From contig NZ_RJUU01000001.1 of the NCBI RefSeq assembly GCF_003751445.1, forward strand, positions 2,299,001 through 2,363,000: a stretch of 64,000 nucleotides of DNA, read 5' to 3'. Under the pieces are notes generated by a model, which was not told where the DNA came from, did no database searches, and saw only the letters and a list, made by a program, of their open reading frames with translations. This document shows, piece after piece, positions 57,346 through 64,000 of this stretch. Position numbers and translations under genes: made by a program. The first letter of the stretch is position 1. Every line of letters begins with the position of its first letter. The DNA is from Streptomyces sp. 840.1 (GTDB lineage: Bacteria; Actinomycetota; Actinomycetes; Streptomycetales; Streptomycetaceae).

Positions 57346-58020
57346 ATGCCTGCCCCAGCCTCTTCGCCCGTCCGCCCGCCCGTGAAGCAGCCACCCGCCG
57401 CCGAGCGCGTCTACACCCACATCAAGGACGCCGTCCTGGACCGCCGTTACGAGGGCGGGACGCTGCTGACCGAGGGCGACCTCGCGGAGGCCGTGGGGGT
57501 CTCCCGCACCCCCGTGCGCGAGGCGCTGCTGCGGCTGGAGGTGGAGGGCCTGATCAAGCTCTACCCGAAGAAGGGCGCCCTGGTGCTCGCCGTCTCCGCG
57601 CAGGAGATCGCGGATGTGGTGGAGACCCGGCTGCTCGTCGAGGAGTTCGCCGTGCGCCGGGCCGTGCCCGCCTCGGCGAAGCTGATCGTCCGGCTGGAGG
57701 AGCTCCTGGAGGAGCAGCGGCAGATGTCGGAGGCGGGTGATCTGGCGGCCGTCTCCGTGAAGGACCGCTGCTTCCACGCCGAGATCGTCCGCCACGCGGG
57801 CAACGAGATCCTGTCCCGCCTCTACGACCAGCTCCGCGACCGGCAGCTGCGGATGGGCGTCGCCGTCATGGAGGCCCACCCCGGCAGGATCGCCGCCAAC
57901 ATCACCGAGCACGGTGAGCTGCTGGAGGCGATCAGGGCCGGTGACGCGGACGGTGCGGCGCAGGTCGTGCGCCGTCATGTGAGCCGGGTCAAGGTGCTGG
58001 TCAGGGGGGAGGACCGGTGA
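57346..58020 (+). CDS. GntR-family regulator, FadR/FCD subfamily
   Basis: The 224-aa protein has a winged helix (residues 20-85; VYTHIKDAVLDRRYEGGTLL; AEAVGVSRTPVREALLRLEV) and an FCD effector domain (CFHAEIVRHAGNEILSRLYD; HGELLEAIRAGDADGAAQVV), which usually binds a metal and an organic acid. TATGCT lies 6 nt before ATG 57346, so the mRNA is probably leaderless. The stop overlaps the MFS gene by 4 nt, so regulator and transporter are coexpressed. Confidence 0.92.
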   Translation: MPAPASSPVRPPVKQPPAAERVYTHIKDAVLDRRYEGGTLLTEGDLAEAVGVSRTPVREALLRLEVEGLIKLYPKKGALVLAVSAQEIADVVETRLLVEEFAVRRAVPASAKLIVRLEELLEEQRQMSEAGDLAAVSVKDRCFHAEIVRHAGNEILSRLYDQLRDRQLRMGVAVMEAHPGRIAANITEHGELLEAIRAGDADGAAQVVRRHVSRVKVLVRGEDR

Positions 58021-59327
58021 GTTCCGCCGCCTCGCCCACCCTGTCCCTGCCCGGTGATCCGCCCGGCGGCCGGCGTGCCGCCAGGATCTGGGGCATCGGG
58101 GTCGCCGTCTACTTCGTCGCCATCATCTTCCGAACCAGCCTGGGCGTCGCCGGGCTCGACGCCGCCGACCGGTTCGACGTCAACGCCTCGGCGCTCTCCA
58201 CCTTCTCCATCCTCCAACTGCTCGTCTACGCGGGCATGCAGATACCCGTGGGCCTGATGGTGGACCGGCTGGGCACCAAGAAGGTGCTCGCCCTCGGCGC
58301 CGTCCTGTTCACCCTCGGGCAGCTCGGCTTCGCGCTCTCCCCCTCGTACGGTGCCGCGCTGGCCTCCCGTGCCCTGCTGGGCTGCGGCGACGCGATGACG
58401 TTCATCAGCGTGCTGCGGCTGGGCACGCGCTGGTTCCCGGCCCGGCGCGGCCCGATGATCGGGCAGGTCGCCGCGCTGTTCGGGATGGCGGGCAACCTCG
58501 TCTCGACGCTGGTGATCGCGCGCTCCCTGCACGGCCTGGGCTGGACCACCACCTTCGTCGGCAGTTCGCTGGCCGGGGTCGTGGTGCTGGTCCTGCTGCT
58601 GCTCTTCCTGAAGGACCACCCCGAAGGCCACGAGCCGCCGCCCGCCGAGCACGCCGGAGCGGCGTACGTGCGCAAGCAGATCGCCGCCGCCTGGCGGGAA
58701 CCCGGCACCCGGCTCGGGATGTGGGTGCACTTCACCACGCAGTTCCCGGCCATGGTGTTCCTGCTGCTGTGGGGCATGCCGTTCCTGGTCGAGGCGCAGG
58801 GGCTGAGCCGGGGGACCGCGGGGGAGCTGCTGACCCTGGTGGTGCTCTCCAACATGGCCGTCGGGCTCGTCTACGGGCAGGTGATCGCCCGTCACCACGC
58901 GGCCCGCGTCCCGCTCGCGCTGGGGACCGTCGCGACGACGGCGCTGCTGTGGGCCTCGGTGATCCTGCACCCCGGGGACCACGCTCCGATGTGGCTGCTG
59001 GTCACGCTGTGCGTGGTGCTCGGCGCCTGCGGGCCCGCCTCGATGATCGGCTTCGACTTCGCCCGGCCGGCCAACCCGCCGGAGCGCCAGGGCACCGCTT
59101 CGGGCATCGTCAACATGGGCGGCTTCGTGGCCTCGATGACCACGCTGTTCGCCGTCGGTGTGCTGCTGGACGCGACCGGCGACAACTACCGCATCGCGTT
59201 CGCCTCGGTCTTCGTCCTGGAGGCGCTCGGGGTCACGCAGATCCTGCGGCTGCGGGCCAGGGCCGCGCACCGGGAGCGCGAGCACCACGTCATCAGCCGG
59301 GTGGAGGCCGTGCACGTACCCGCGTGA
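58017..59327 (+). CDS. Major facilitator superfamily transporter
   Basis: The 436-aa protein has 12 predicted helices with MFS motif A-like GLMVDRLGTKKVLALGAVLF between helices 2 and 3, and RALLGCGDAMTFISVLRLGT in helix 4. It resembles the anion:cation symporter/NarK-like group (GFDFARPANPPERQGTASGI in the second half). GTG 58017 overlaps the GntR stop (GTGA). The substrate is probably the ligand of the FCD regulator, such as a small organic acid (inference). Confidence 0.9.
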   Translation: MSSAASPTLSLPGDPPGGRRAARIWGIGVAVYFVAIIFRTSLGVAGLDAADRFDVNASALSTFSILQLLVYAGMQIPVGLMVDRLGTKKVLALGAVLFTLGQLGFALSPSYGAALASRALLGCGDAMTFISVLRLGTRWFPARRGPMIGQVAALFGMAGNLVSTLVIARSLHGLGWTTTFVGSSLAGVVVLVLLLLFLKDHPEGHEPPPAEHAGAAYVRKQIAAAWREPGTRLGMWVHFTTQFPAMVFLLLWGMPFLVEAQGLSRGTAGELLTLVVLSNMAVGLVYGQVIARHHAARVPLALGTVATTALLWASVILHPGDHAPMWLLVTLCVVLGACGPASMIGFDFARPANPPERQGTASGIVNMGGFVASMTTLFAVGVLLDATGDNYRIAFASVFVLEALGVTQILRLRARAAHREREHHVISRVEAVHVPA

Positions 59328-59358
59328 GCCCGTGCCCGCAGGCGCCTGCGCAAACGGC

Positions 59359-59392
59359 GGCGCGCCCGTCCCCTCGTGGGGATGGGCGCGCC
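59359..59392. terminator. Terminator between convergent MFS and isomerase genes
   Basis: Arms 59359-59373 and 59378-59392 pair over 15 bp with one mismatch and a 4-nt loop. Confidence 0.8.
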
Positions 59393-59419
59393 GGTTGCCG
59401 TGGGTGCTGGGCGTCGTGA

Positions 59420-60244
59420 CTACGGGGTGACGGCGAAGTTCCGCAGGATGGCGGCGGCCAGCTCCTGGTCGCCCTCGGTCTTGATGTCGTCCGCGACCGC
59501 GCTCGCCCGTACCCGGCCGCAGGCCAGCCGTACGTACGTCTCCCAGTCCATCGCCAGCGTCACCGCAGGACCCAGCGACGGTGCGCCGTCCACCGAACCC
59601 CGGCCCTCCGCGTCGACCCGCACGGTCCGCAGGAACTCCGTCGCACCGTGCACATCCAGCACGACGGCCGAGTTGGGCGGTGCGCCCGCGTCCTTCGCGA
59701 CCACCTTCGGCAGTGCGGCCAGCAGCGTGTCCCGGACGATCGCGGCACCGGGGGAGTCCAGATTGCCGGGCTTCCCCAGCGTCGTACGCAGATCCTGCTC
59801 ATGCACCCAGACGTCGAAGGCACGCATCCGCAGCGCCAGTTCGAGGGTCTGCTCGGCGCCGAGCGGCGCCCGCGTCATGGTCTCCGGATCACGGGTCTCG
59901 TTGCGCAGCTGACGGGACCGGCGGATGATCGTGTACTCCAGCTCGGAGGTCATCTCCGGCGCGGTGTGGTGACGCCGCACATCGACCTGCATCTCCATGT
60001 AGCGGGCGAAGTCGCTCTGCACATGGTAGAGATCGCGCGGCAGGGTGTGGATGGGGCGCGGGTCGCCGAGCTGCTCGCACTCCATGCCGATGATGTGCGA
60101 CACGATGTCGCGCACCGACCAGTTGGGACATGGAGTACGGCCGTTCCACTCCCCCTCGGTGAGCGGGTTCACCAGCTCGGCTATCGACTCGATGGAGTGG
60201 GTCCAGGCGTCGGCGTAGGTCTGGAGGCTGGGATGGACGGTCAC
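59420..60244 (-). CDS. Maleylpyruvate isomerase-family mycothiol-dependent protein
   Basis: The 274-aa protein has the DinB-like N-terminal helical bundle with GRTPCPNWSVRDIVSHIIGM and RMRAFDVWVHEQDLRTTLGK, giving the metal-binding histidines, and a C-terminal alpha/beta (SCP2-like) domain. The family uses mycothiol as cofactor; actual activities vary. GAGGGG lies about 5 nt before GTG 60244. It is divergent from the nitrilase-family gene. Confidence 0.88.
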   Translation of the reverse strand: MTVHPSLQTYADAWTHSIESIAELVNPLTEGEWNGRTPCPNWSVRDIVSHIIGMECEQLGDPRPIHTLPRDLYHVQSDFARYMEMQVDVRRHHTAPEMTSELEYTIIRRSRQLRNETRDPETMTRAPLGAEQTLELALRMRAFDVWVHEQDLRTTLGKPGNLDSPGAAIVRDTLLAALPKVVAKDAGAPPNSAVVLDVHGATEFLRTVRVDAEGRGSVDGAPSLGPAVTLAMDWETYVRLACGRVRASAVADDIKTEGDQELAAAILRNFAVTP

Positions 60245-60422
60245 GGGACCCCTCGTGCGGTTCTGCGGTGCATGGGCTGGCGAACTGGGCGCGGACGGCG
60301 GGCTGCGAGCTGCGATGAGGTTCGGTCGGTCCAAGTTACGCTGCGAGCAGGCACCCCGGCAGTGCTTTCGTGTGACGATCGTAGGCCCGTGTTGACGGCT
60401 CATATGCCAGGACGGTGGTAGT

Positions 60423-61223
60423 GTGCGCGCCTCTCTCATCCAGATCGCAGTAGACCCGGACGAATCCGTCGACGCGCGCAGGGCGCGGGCGGCTTCGCTG
60501 ATCGCGGCCTCGCGCGGCGCGGATCTGGTGGTCCTGCCCGAGCTCTGGCCGGTCGGAGCCTTCGCCTACACGGAGTTCGAGAGCGAGGCCGAACCACTGC
60601 TCGGCCCCACCCACGAGGCGATGTCCGGGGCCGCCGCCGACGCCGGGGTCTGGCTGCACGCCGGCTCCTTCGTCGAGCGGGCCGACGACGGCACCCTCTA
60701 CAACACCACGCTCGTCTTCAGCCCCGAGGGCGAGCGGGCAGCCGTGTACCGCAAGATCCACCGCTTCGGCTTCGACAAGGGCGAGGCCGTCATGATGGGC
60801 GCCGGCGACGAGCTGGTCACGCTCGGCCTGCCGCAGACCACGATCGGCCTCGCCACCTGCTACGACCTGCGCTTCCCGGAGATGTTCCGGGGGCTGGTCG
60901 ACGCGGGCGCCGAGACCCTGGTCGTCGCGGCGGGCTGGCCCGAGCGCCGCCGCGCCCACTGGACGCTGCTCGCCCAGGCGCGCGCCGTCGAGAACCAGGC
61001 CTACGTGCTGGCCGTCGGCTGCGCCGGTACCCACGCCGGGGTCCCGCAGGCCGGGCACAGCATCGTCGTCGACCCCTGGGGCGAGGTGCTCGCGGAGGCC
61101 GGCGCGGACGAGGAGGTGCTCAGCGTGGAGTTCGACCCGTCCCGGGTCGCCGCCACCCGGGACCAGTTCCCGGCCCTCAAGGACCGCCGGCTCGGGCTCG
61201 CTCCGCCGACGGTGCTCGGATAG
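60423..61223 (+). CDS. Carbon-nitrogen hydrolase (nitrilase superfamily)
   Basis: The 266-aa enzyme has the Glu-Lys-Cys triad: Glu in VVLPELWPVG, Lys in AVYRKIHRFGFDKG, Cys in GLATCYDLRFPEMFRGL. The length and motifs fit omega-amidase/NIT2-type amidohydrolases that deamidate 2-oxoglutaramate or similar, possibly metabolite repair. AGGA lies about 9 nt before GTG 60423. The parS palindrome lies 27 nt past the stop and may also end the transcript. Confidence 0.92.
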   Translation: MRASLIQIAVDPDESVDARRARAASLIAASRGADLVVLPELWPVGAFAYTEFESEAEPLLGPTHEAMSGAAADAGVWLHAGSFVERADDGTLYNTTLVFSPEGERAAVYRKIHRFGFDKGEAVMMGAGDELVTLGLPQTTIGLATCYDLRFPEMFRGLVDAGAETLVVAAGWPERRRAHWTLLAQARAVENQAYVLAVGCAGTHAGVPQAGHSIVVDPWGEVLAEAGADEEVLSVEFDPSRVAATRDQFPALKDRRLGLAPPTVLG

Positions 61224-61241
61224 CGGGGGGCCCTTTTCGGT

Positions 61242-61273
61242 CCGGTGCCTGTTTCACGTGAAACAGGCACCGG
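61242..61273. other. parS: parS site 3 within a 32-bp perfect palindrome
   Basis: The 16-mer TGTTTCACGTGAAACA (61250-61265) is the exact symmetric parS. The symmetry extends to CCGGTGCC and GGCACCGG on both sides, giving 32 bp in all. It lies in the convergent gap between the nitrilase-family and LURP-one-like genes, and its fold-back could double as a terminator. Confidence 0.95.
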
Positions 61274-61279
61274 GTGTGC

Positions 61280-61771
61280 TCAGTCCTCGTGCTCCTTCTC
61301 CGCGAGCACGATCACGCACACCGCCACCGCGATCAGCAGGGGCGTGTCGGCGTCCTCCCGTACGACGTCGATCCCGTACGTGTCCCGGACGGTCAGCCAG
61401 CGGCGCGAGATCTGGGCCAGCAGCTCGCCGTCGTAGTCCACCGCGAACTCGCGGTCCAGGATCTTGCCGCTGACGTCGAGCTCGGTGCCGTCCACCAGCG
61501 TCACCCGGTAGTGGTTGCGCAGCAGCGACAGCCGCTTCCGCTTGACCTTGGCCAGCTGCTCGCCGTCCCGCTCGATGAGCATCGTGTCGCGCAGGCTGAT
61601 CAGCTTCTGCTTGATCTCGACGACGATCCGGCCCTGTGCGTCCTTCAGCTCGAAGGTGTCGCGCACCCGCATGGCCTTGCCGTCGACGAGGAAGACCTTG
61701 TGGCCGTCCGCGTCCTCGATCCAGTAGTCGTCACCGATGCCGAACAGGCGCTCACGCACGAGAAGTCTCAT
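61280..61771 (-). CDS. LURP-one-related (Tubby C-terminal-like) protein
   Basis: The 163-aa protein matches the LOR family: MRLLVRERLFGIGDDYWIED, VDGKAMRVRDTFELKDAQGR, IKQKLISLRDTMLIERDGEQ, then a hydrophobic C-terminal helix (TPLLIAVAVCVIVLAEKEHE) equivalent to the buried helix of the Tubby-like barrel. Phospholipid-scramblase-like or membrane-tethering roles are proposed for relatives. It is divergent from the thioredoxin-NHL gene, the starts being 65 nt apart. Confidence 0.9.
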   Translation of the reverse strand: MRLLVRERLFGIGDDYWIEDADGHKVFLVDGKAMRVRDTFELKDAQGRIVVEIKQKLISLRDTMLIERDGEQLAKVKRKRLSLLRNHYRVTLVDGTELDVSGKILDREFAVDYDGELLAQISRRWLTVRDTYGIDVVREDADTPLLIAVAVCVIVLAEKEHED

Positions 61772-61835
61772 GGCTCACAGGTTCCCCGAGGTACCTGTGG
61801 AATGCGTGGACGCCACGGTGATGTTGACTGTTGAC

Positions 61836-63647
61836 ATGGCAACACGTGCGCGCGTCAGGGCCCCCGAACTGATCGGCAAGGGCGGCTGGCTCAATACAGG
61901 CGACCAGCAGTACACCCTCGCTGACCTGCGAGGGCGCATTGTGATCTTGGATTTCTGGACGTTCTGCTGTGTGAACTGCCTGCATGTCCTCGACGAGCTG
62001 CGCGAGCTGGAGGAGAAGCACCGCGACACCGTGGTGATCATCGGCGTGCACTCGCCGAAGTTCGTCCACGAGGCGGAGCACCAGGCCGTGGTCGACGCCG
62101 TCGAGCGGTACGAGGTGCACCACCCGGTGCTGGACGACCCCGAGCTCGCCACCTGGAAGCAGTACGCCGTACGCGCCTGGCCGACGCTCGTCGTCGTCGA
62201 CCCCGAGGGCTATGTCGTCGCCCAGCACGCGGGCGAGGGCCACGCCCACGCCATCGAGAAGCTGGTCGAGGAGCTGGAGGCCGAGCACGCCGCGAAGGGC
62301 ACCCTGCGGCGCGGCGACGGCCCGTACGTGGCGCCCGAGCCGGTGGCCACGCACCTGCGGTTCCCCGGGAAGGCGCTGCTGCTGGACGACGGCGGCTTCC
62401 TGGTCTCCGACACCACCCGGCACCGGCTGGTCGAACTGGAAGCGGACGGCGAGACCGTCCGCCGCCACTTCGGCACCGGCGACCGGGGGTTCACCGACGG
62501 CGGGCCCGAGGAGGTGCGGTTCAGCGAGCCGCAGGGGCTGGCGGTACTGCCCGACGGGCGGATCGCCGTCGCGGACACCGTGAACCACGCGATCCGCGCC
62601 CTCGACCTCGCGACCGGAGCGACGACCACTCTCGCCGGCACCGGCCGCCAGTGGTGGCAGGGGGCGCCCACCAGTGGGCCCGGCCGCGAGGTGGACCTCT
62701 CCTCGCCGTGGGACGTCGCCTGGTTCGACGGCAGGCTCTGGATCGCCATGGCGGGCGTGCACCAGCTGTGGACGTACGACGCCGAGGACGGCTCCGTCCG
62801 GGTCGCGGCCGGGACGACGAACGAGGGACTGGTGGACGGGCCCGGAGCCGAGGCCTGGTTCGCCCAGCCGTCCGGGCTCGCCGCGACCGAGGAGCGGCTC
62901 TGGGTCGCGGACTCGGAGACGTCCTCCGTGCGCTACGTGGACCTGGACGGTGCCGTGCACACCGCCGTCGGCACCGGACTCTTCGACTTCGGCCACCGCG
63001 ACGGGGCCGCCGGTCAGGCGCTGCTCCAGCACCCGCTGGGCGTCACCGCGCTGCCCGACGGATCCGTCGCCGTCTGCGACACCTACAACCACGCCCTGCG
63101 CCGCTACGACCCGGCGAGCGGCGAGGTCACCACGCTGGCCACGGATCTGCGCGAGCCCAGCGACGCCGTGCTGGTGGACGGCGACCTCGTGGTCGTCGAG
63201 TCCGCCCGGCACCGGCTGACCCGGCTGCGGCTGCCCGAGGAGGCTGTACGCGTCGCGGACTCCGCGCACCGCACCCAGCGTGCCGCCACCGAGATCGCCC
63301 CGGGCACCCTGCGGCTCGACGTCGTCTTCCAGGCGCCCGCCGGTCAGAAGCTGGACACCCGCTACGGGCCCTCGACCCGGCTGCTGGTCTCCTCGACCCC
63401 GCCGGAGCTGCTGGCCGGGGGCGACGGCGCGGGCACCGACCTGTTCCGTGACCTGGTCCTCGCGGACGGGGTGACCGAGGGCGTCCTGCACGTCTCCGCG
63501 ATGGCCGCGTCCTGCGACGACGACCCCGCCAACGAGTACCCGGCCTGCCATGTCCACCAGCAGGACTGGGGCGTCCCCGTCCGCGTCAGTGCGGAGGGGA
63601 CGCCCCGGCTGCCGCTCGTGCTCGCGGGGATGGACGAGCAGGGCTGA
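61836..63647 (+). CDS. Thioredoxin-like and NHL-repeat protein (NHLRC2-like)
   Basis: The 603-aa protein has an N-terminal thioredoxin/TlpA-like domain (about 1-150) with FWTFCCVNCLHVLDELRELE, where CVNC is the CxxC redox motif preceded by an extra Cys. A six-bladed NHL beta-propeller follows (about 175-490; FSEPQGLAVLPDGRIAVADT; HPLGVTALPDGSVAVCDTYN), then a C-terminal beta domain with two Cys near its end. This order is that of NHLRC2 and bacterial relatives. No signal peptide is seen, so it is cytoplasmic. ATG 61836 is preferred; ATG 61821 is close by in frame. Confidence 0.9.
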   Translation: MATRARVRAPELIGKGGWLNTGDQQYTLADLRGRIVILDFWTFCCVNCLHVLDELRELEEKHRDTVVIIGVHSPKFVHEAEHQAVVDAVERYEVHHPVLDDPELATWKQYAVRAWPTLVVVDPEGYVVAQHAGEGHAHAIEKLVEELEAEHAAKGTLRRGDGPYVAPEPVATHLRFPGKALLLDDGGFLVSDTTRHRLVELEADGETVRRHFGTGDRGFTDGGPEEVRFSEPQGLAVLPDGRIAVADTVNHAIRALDLATGATTTLAGTGRQWWQGAPTSGPGREVDLSSPWDVAWFDGRLWIAMAGVHQLWTYDAEDGSVRVAAGTTNEGLVDGPGAEAWFAQPSGLAATEERLWVADSETSSVRYVDLDGAVHTAVGTGLFDFGHRDGAAGQALLQHPLGVTALPDGSVAVCDTYNHALRRYDPASGEVTTLATDLREPSDAVLVDGDLVVVESARHRLTRLRLPEEAVRVADSAHRTQRAATEIAPGTLRLDVVFQAPAGQKLDTRYGPSTRLLVSSTPPELLAGGDGAGTDLFRDLVLADGVTEGVLHVSAMAASCDDDPANEYPACHVHQQDWGVPVRVSAEGTPRLPLVLAGMDEQG

Positions 63648-63707
63648 CAGCCGTACCGGGGGACGGGAACGCGGACGGGGACAGGGGCAGGCGCACAGGC
63701 GGGCGGC

Positions 63708-64000
63708 TCAGAAGTCGTCGGCGCCGTTGCGCAGCTCGTACGTCCAGTACCCCGTCCGGTACTTCGCCGGGTCGACGGCGATGCCCCCGGCGCCGGGGGC
63801 CCGCACGGTGGCCTGGCCGCTGCCGCCCTGGAGCCACACGGCGAAGGCCGTCACGGGCTCCACGTCCTCGTCGGCGCCGCCGTCGGACAGCTTCACCAGT
63901 GCGTAGGCCGGTGCGCCCGCTTCGAGCACGACGCGGGCCGCCGGCTTGCTCTTGGCCACCGACGGGATGTTCTGCTTGTGGCTCTCCAGGAACTGGATCT
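63708..64000 (-). CDS. Partial gene, probable DUF4232-like C-terminus
   Basis: The gene reads leftward from beyond the right edge and ends at TGA 63708. The visible 97 residues (SKPAARVVLEAGAPAYALVK; WLQGGSGQATVRAPGAGGIA; PAKYRTGYWTYELRNGADDF) have the alternating beta pattern and tail seen in many DUF4232 exported proteins. The start, signal peptide and any lipobox are outside the window. The family call is tentative. Confidence 0.5.
   Translation of the reverse strand, partial: IQFLESHKQNIPSVAKSKPAARVVLEAGAPAYALVKLSDGGADEDVEPVTAFAVWLQGGSGQATVRAPGAGGIAVDPAKYRTGYWTYELRNGADDF

Overview
The window is chromosomal DNA from a Streptomyces or very close relative. Evidence: G+C near 70%, GTG/TTG starts, many 4-nt start/stop overlaps, mycothiol-type and BldB/WhiJ-type (DUF397, DUF5753) families, two branched-chain keto acid dehydrogenase clusters, and gene order typical of the conserved chromosome core. 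Three exact parS cores (1378, 23977, 61251) and five DnaA-box 9-mers suggest a position not far from oriC. No prophage, insertion sequence, rRNA or CRISPR array was seen. Apart from the gene cut at each edge, most genes look intact.

Layout. 1-1400: an FHA-domain gene (fhaA, cut by the left edge), tRNA-Leu(CAG) with terminator, and a parS site. 1.6-2.7 kb: azoreductase divergent from an HxlR-type redox regulator. 3.0-5.9 kb: DUF2252 protein, J-domain protein, rhodanese. 6.0-7.2 kb: acyl-CoA dehydrogenase behind a KstR-like operator. 7.3-17.3 kb: phenylacetate catabolism (paaABCDE, paaN, TetR regulator), interrupted by a DUF5819-HTTM-TrmH operon. 17.3-21.1 kb: bkdR and the first BCKDH cluster. 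21.3-26.3 kb: mobA-moeA-K+ channel operon, then a quinone oxidoreductase. 26.4-32.4 kb: proteasome activator Bpa, an FtsX-type ABC exporter with a PadR regulator, and a surface protein. 32.5-36.2 kb: two divergent membrane Ser/Thr kinases. 36.2-42.4 kb: APH-like kinase, flavin-binding protein, NarL-type response regulator, second BCKDH cluster. 42.4-46.4 kb: a segment bracketed by two near-identical terminators (membrane protein plus lipoprotein), followed by an ATPase/XRE-DUF5753/DUF397/DUF397 regulatory set. 46.6-52.0 kb: accessory genes (SUKH, DUF1062, three NTF2-fold proteins, DinB, AraC-GyrI) and one decayed stretch. 52-64 kb: secreted tripeptidyl aminopeptidase-like hydrolase, VOC protein, small secreted peptide, GNAT, K15-like DD-transpeptidase, GntR-MFS pair, mycothiol-dependent isomerase family protein, nitrilase-family amidohydrolase, parS, LURP-one-like protein, thioredoxin-NHL protein and a partial gene.

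How the parts work together. PaaABCDE and PaaN should epoxidise phenylacetyl-CoA and process the opened ring. Matching ACCGA/TCGGT palindromes lie before paaA, before paaN/paaR and in the bkdR-bkdF gap, so one TetR repressor may tie phenylacetate and branched-chain acyl-CoA supply together. The two BCKDH clusters make branched acyl-CoA primers for fatty acid and polyketide synthesis. The kinases and FhaA belong to cell-wall and growth signalling. All functions are inferred from sequence alone. Start codons were chosen from ribosome sites, overlaps, or a -10 hexamer placed 6 nt before the start (leaderless pattern).
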